This document shows positions 62,200-64,000 of a DNA stretch of 64,000 nucleotides, piece by piece. The stretch lies in assembly GCA_002328495.1 (NCBI GenBank), contig DCUJ01000013.1, positions 204,392 through 268,391 on the forward strand, read 5' to 3'. The stretch is from Sulfurospirillum sp. UBA2217 (GTDB lineage: Bacteria; Campylobacterota; Campylobacteria; Campylobacterales; Sulfurospirillaceae). A model generated the notes under the pieces. That model did not search any database, had not been told where the DNA came from, and saw nothing but the letters and a program-made list of their open reading frames with translations. Position numbers and translations under genes: made by a program. Each line of letters starts with the position of its first letter. Position 1 is the stretch's first letter.

Positions 62200-62778
62200 C
62201 TAATGTTTTAATTCTATCATTCTATCGCTACACCACGACGCCAAATGAGTATCGTGGGTAATTATCAAAATACCAAACTCATCTAAAAATTGCATTAATA
62301 ATTGCATAACATGAAGGCTGGTAATGTTATCCAAAGCAGACGTCGGCTCATCAGCCAAAAGCAACATTGGTTTCATCAATAAAGCTCTTAAAATAGAAGC
62401 TCTTTGCAGTTCTCCACCGCTCAGTTCATGAGGCTTTCTCTCCAAAAGCGCTATATCCAAATCCAATGCCTTACAGTAACGTTCACATTCGTCTAAAGAA
62501 GCAACATCGCTTATTTGATTGCGTATCGTATATGTGGGGTGAAACGAGGTGTAGGGGTCTTGAAAAACTTGGGAGTATGAAGTGGTATAAATACTCCCTT
62601 TTTGCGCCTTTAAATGACCCGTTATAAGTTCAAACAACGTACTCTTGCCACTTCCACTCTCTCCCACAATGGCAACCACTTCGCCACGCCTTACATGTAA
62701 AGAAAAGTCTTCGTACAATGGCTTTGAAAAGGGATATGCAAAGAAGAGCTGTTTTACCTCTAAAACGGTTTCATTCAT
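62200..62778 (-). CDS. Short ABC transporter ATPase
   Basis: 192-residue ATPase similar to peptide/nickel (Dpp/Nik) ATPases but shorter. Walker A GESGSGKSTL, signature LSGGELQRAS, Walker B LLLADEPTSALDN and ITHDTHLA are intact. No permease or binding protein is next to it. It overlaps proA by 4 bases. A TTACATGTAA lies inside at 62691-62700. Its partner is unknown. Confidence 0.85.
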   Translation of the reverse strand: MNETVLEVKQLFFAYPFSKPLYEDFSLHVRRGEVVAIVGESGSGKSTLFELITGHLKAQKGSIYTTSYSQVFQDPYTSFHPTYTIRNQISDVASLDECERYCKALDLDIALLERKPHELSGGELQRASILRALLMKPMLLLADEPTSALDNITSLHVMQLLMQFLDEFGILIITHDTHLASWCSDRMIELKH

Positions 62779-64000
62779 GCGCGAATTTGCCCTGTTCCAT
62801 AAATTTTAAATTTATAGGTCGTCAAATCATTGATGCCCATGGGACCGCGTGCATGGAGTTTATTGGTACTTATGCCCACTTCCGCACCAAAGCCAAACTC
62901 ACCACCATCGGTGAAACGTGTCGACGCATTGATGTAAACACATGCGGCATCTACTTCGTTTAAAAAACGCTCCGCAATCGTATAATTCTCGCTTATAATG
63001 GCTTCAGAATGGCCAGAGCCATACCGTGCAATATGTGCAATCGCCTCATCCACGTTGTATACGATTTTGATATTCATGGCATTGCTCAAATGTTCGGTGT
63101 GAAAATCTTCATCCTCTGCTAAACTTACATGTAAAAGTGCTGACACCTTTTCGCATCCTTTGATCAGCGTGCCTTGAGCATCTAGCACTTCTTTTAACGC
63201 GGGTAAAAAAAGTTCTGCCACTGACCAGTGAACCAACAAGGTTTCAAGAGCATTGCACGCACTCGGGCGTTGACACTTGGCGTTGATAACGATGGGAAGG
63301 GCTTGTTCGACATTAGCATCTTCGTCCACGAAAATATGACACACCCCTTTATCGTGTTTGACCACAGGCACCGTCGCATGTTCACTCACATAACGAATGA
63401 GTGATTCCCCACCACGAGGAATAATCAAATCCACATACTTATCCATCTTAATCAGCTTAGCAATGCCCTCACGTGTATGGTCAGGAAGCAGTGAAATAAT
63501 CTCTTTTGGAAGCGCATGGCGCTCTAAAACGTCTTGCAATACAGAAGCGATGATGGCATTGCTGTAATGAGCTTCTTTACCACCTTTTAACACACACACA
63601 TTGCCACTTTTAAAACACAAGGCTGCGGTATCGCTTGTTACATTAGGGCGACTTTCATAAATAATGCCAATAACACCGATGGGAATGCTTACTTTTTCAA
63701 TTTTCAACCCACTAGGAACCACCCATCCATCCAATACACGCCCTATAGGTTCACGTAAAGCGGCTATTTCACGAATAGCGATTGCCATCTCTTGTACACG
63801 TTTTTCATTGAGCATCAGTCTATCTAGCATAGAAGAGGGAAGAGCATTTTGTTTGGCTGCTTCTAAATCTTTAGCATTTTCTTCACAAATTTTAAGACTA
63901 TTACGTTCAAGGGCTTCCGCCATTTCGTTTAAAAGTGATACTTTAATATGAGGTTTTAATGTCGCAATAATACGACTGGCATTTTTGGCTTTTTCTAAAA
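62775..64000 (-). CDS. proA: Glutamate-5-semialdehyde dehydrogenase ProA (cut by right edge)
   Basis: Second enzyme of proline synthesis, reducing glutamyl phosphate to glutamate semialdehyde with NADPH. Motifs are IGVIGIIYESRPNVT, CVLKGGKEAHYSNA, LIIPRGGESLI and the catalytic Cys in NAKCQRPSACNALE. The frame continues to the right edge (LEKAKNASRIIATL is ProA N-terminal sequence), so the true start lies beyond 64000. An in-frame ATG at 63923 is internal. A TTACATGTAA lies inside at 63125-63134. Confidence 0.95.
   Translation of the reverse strand, partial: LEKAKNASRIIATLKPHIKVSLLNEMAEALERNSLKICEENAKDLEAAKQNALPSSMLDRLMLNEKRVQEMAIAIREIAALREPIGRVLDGWVVPSGLKIEKVSIPIGVIGIIYESRPNVTSDTAALCFKSGNVCVLKGGKEAHYSNAIIASVLQDVLERHALPKEIISLLPDHTREGIAKLIKMDKYVDLIIPRGGESLIRYVSEHATVPVVKHDKGVCHIFVDEDANVEQALPIVINAKCQRPSACNALETLLVHWSVAELFLPALKEVLDAQGTLIKGCEKVSALLHVSLAEDEDFHTEHLSNAMNIKIVYNVDEAIAHIARYGSGHSEAIISENYTIAERFLNEVDAACVYINASTRFTDGGEFGFGAEVGISTNKLHARGPMGINDLTTYKFKIYGTGQIRA

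Overview
The window looks like chromosome of a Campylobacterota (Epsilonproteobacteria) bacterium, most likely Sulfurospirillum or a close relative (inference). The grounds are the AT-rich, densely packed genes, an HslV with the propeptide form seen in Helicobacter and Campylobacter, a small FtsK, the order era-hslU-hslV-rplI-argG and S4-(trpD)-tsaE-lptB-rpoN that I recall from Campylobacter, and a class II DAHP synthase.

Left core (1-15.4 kb): the end of a MSHA-like type IV pilus operon (PilM/PilN fusion, PilO-like, PilP-like, secretin cut by the window edge), then era, hslUV, rplI, a rhodanese protein and argG on the minus strand. The plus strand carries an S4 protein, trpD, tsaE, lptB and rpoN. 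A convergent J-domain protein / bpt / 56-residue protein cluster follows, then a periplasmic-binding-domain diguanylate cyclase.

Island (about 15.49-34.49 kb): a 19-kb integrative and mobilizable element inserted in the 3' end of tRNA-Leu(CAA). A tyrosine integrase lies next to the tRNA, and a shortened copy of the tRNA 3' end lies at the far boundary. It carries a toxin-antitoxin pair, an AlpA-like regulator, a HTH (replication-type) protein, a ColE1-like mobilization module (mobC, a HEN-type relaxase, and mobB/mobD-like genes nested inside the relaxase gene in another frame), and a large cargo operon. The cargo is HsdR, a HsdM fused to a half-HsdS, an OLD-like ATPase/TOPRIM protein, a 74-residue protein and a 1254-residue RecD-like helicase with a nuclease-like C-terminus. 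A minus-strand set follows: two metallophosphoesterases, a HTH protein and a VbhA-like antitoxin-domain protein. There are no phage structural genes and no transposase.

Right core (34.6-64 kb): hup, flgL (sigma-54-type promoter), ftsK, acnB, a SlyD-like isomerase, a DUF234 protein, tRNA-Pro, a B12/radical SAM protein, a DUF445 protein, trmA, a CoA-binding protein and ilvA. An amino-acid ABC importer (aapJQMP type), rarD and class II DAHP synthase come next. A sensory cluster follows: a winged-helix/LOV protein, a CheB-CheR-coiled-coil-PAS-histidine kinase and a REC-PAS-GGDEF protein. A DedA protein, an ABC ATPase and proA (cut by the right edge) close the window.

The palindrome TTACATGTAA occurs 16 times exactly in the core, often touching a ribosome binding site, and never in the island. 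The most novel regions are the helicase/OLD/HsdMS cargo, the nested mob genes, the LOV cluster and this palindrome.
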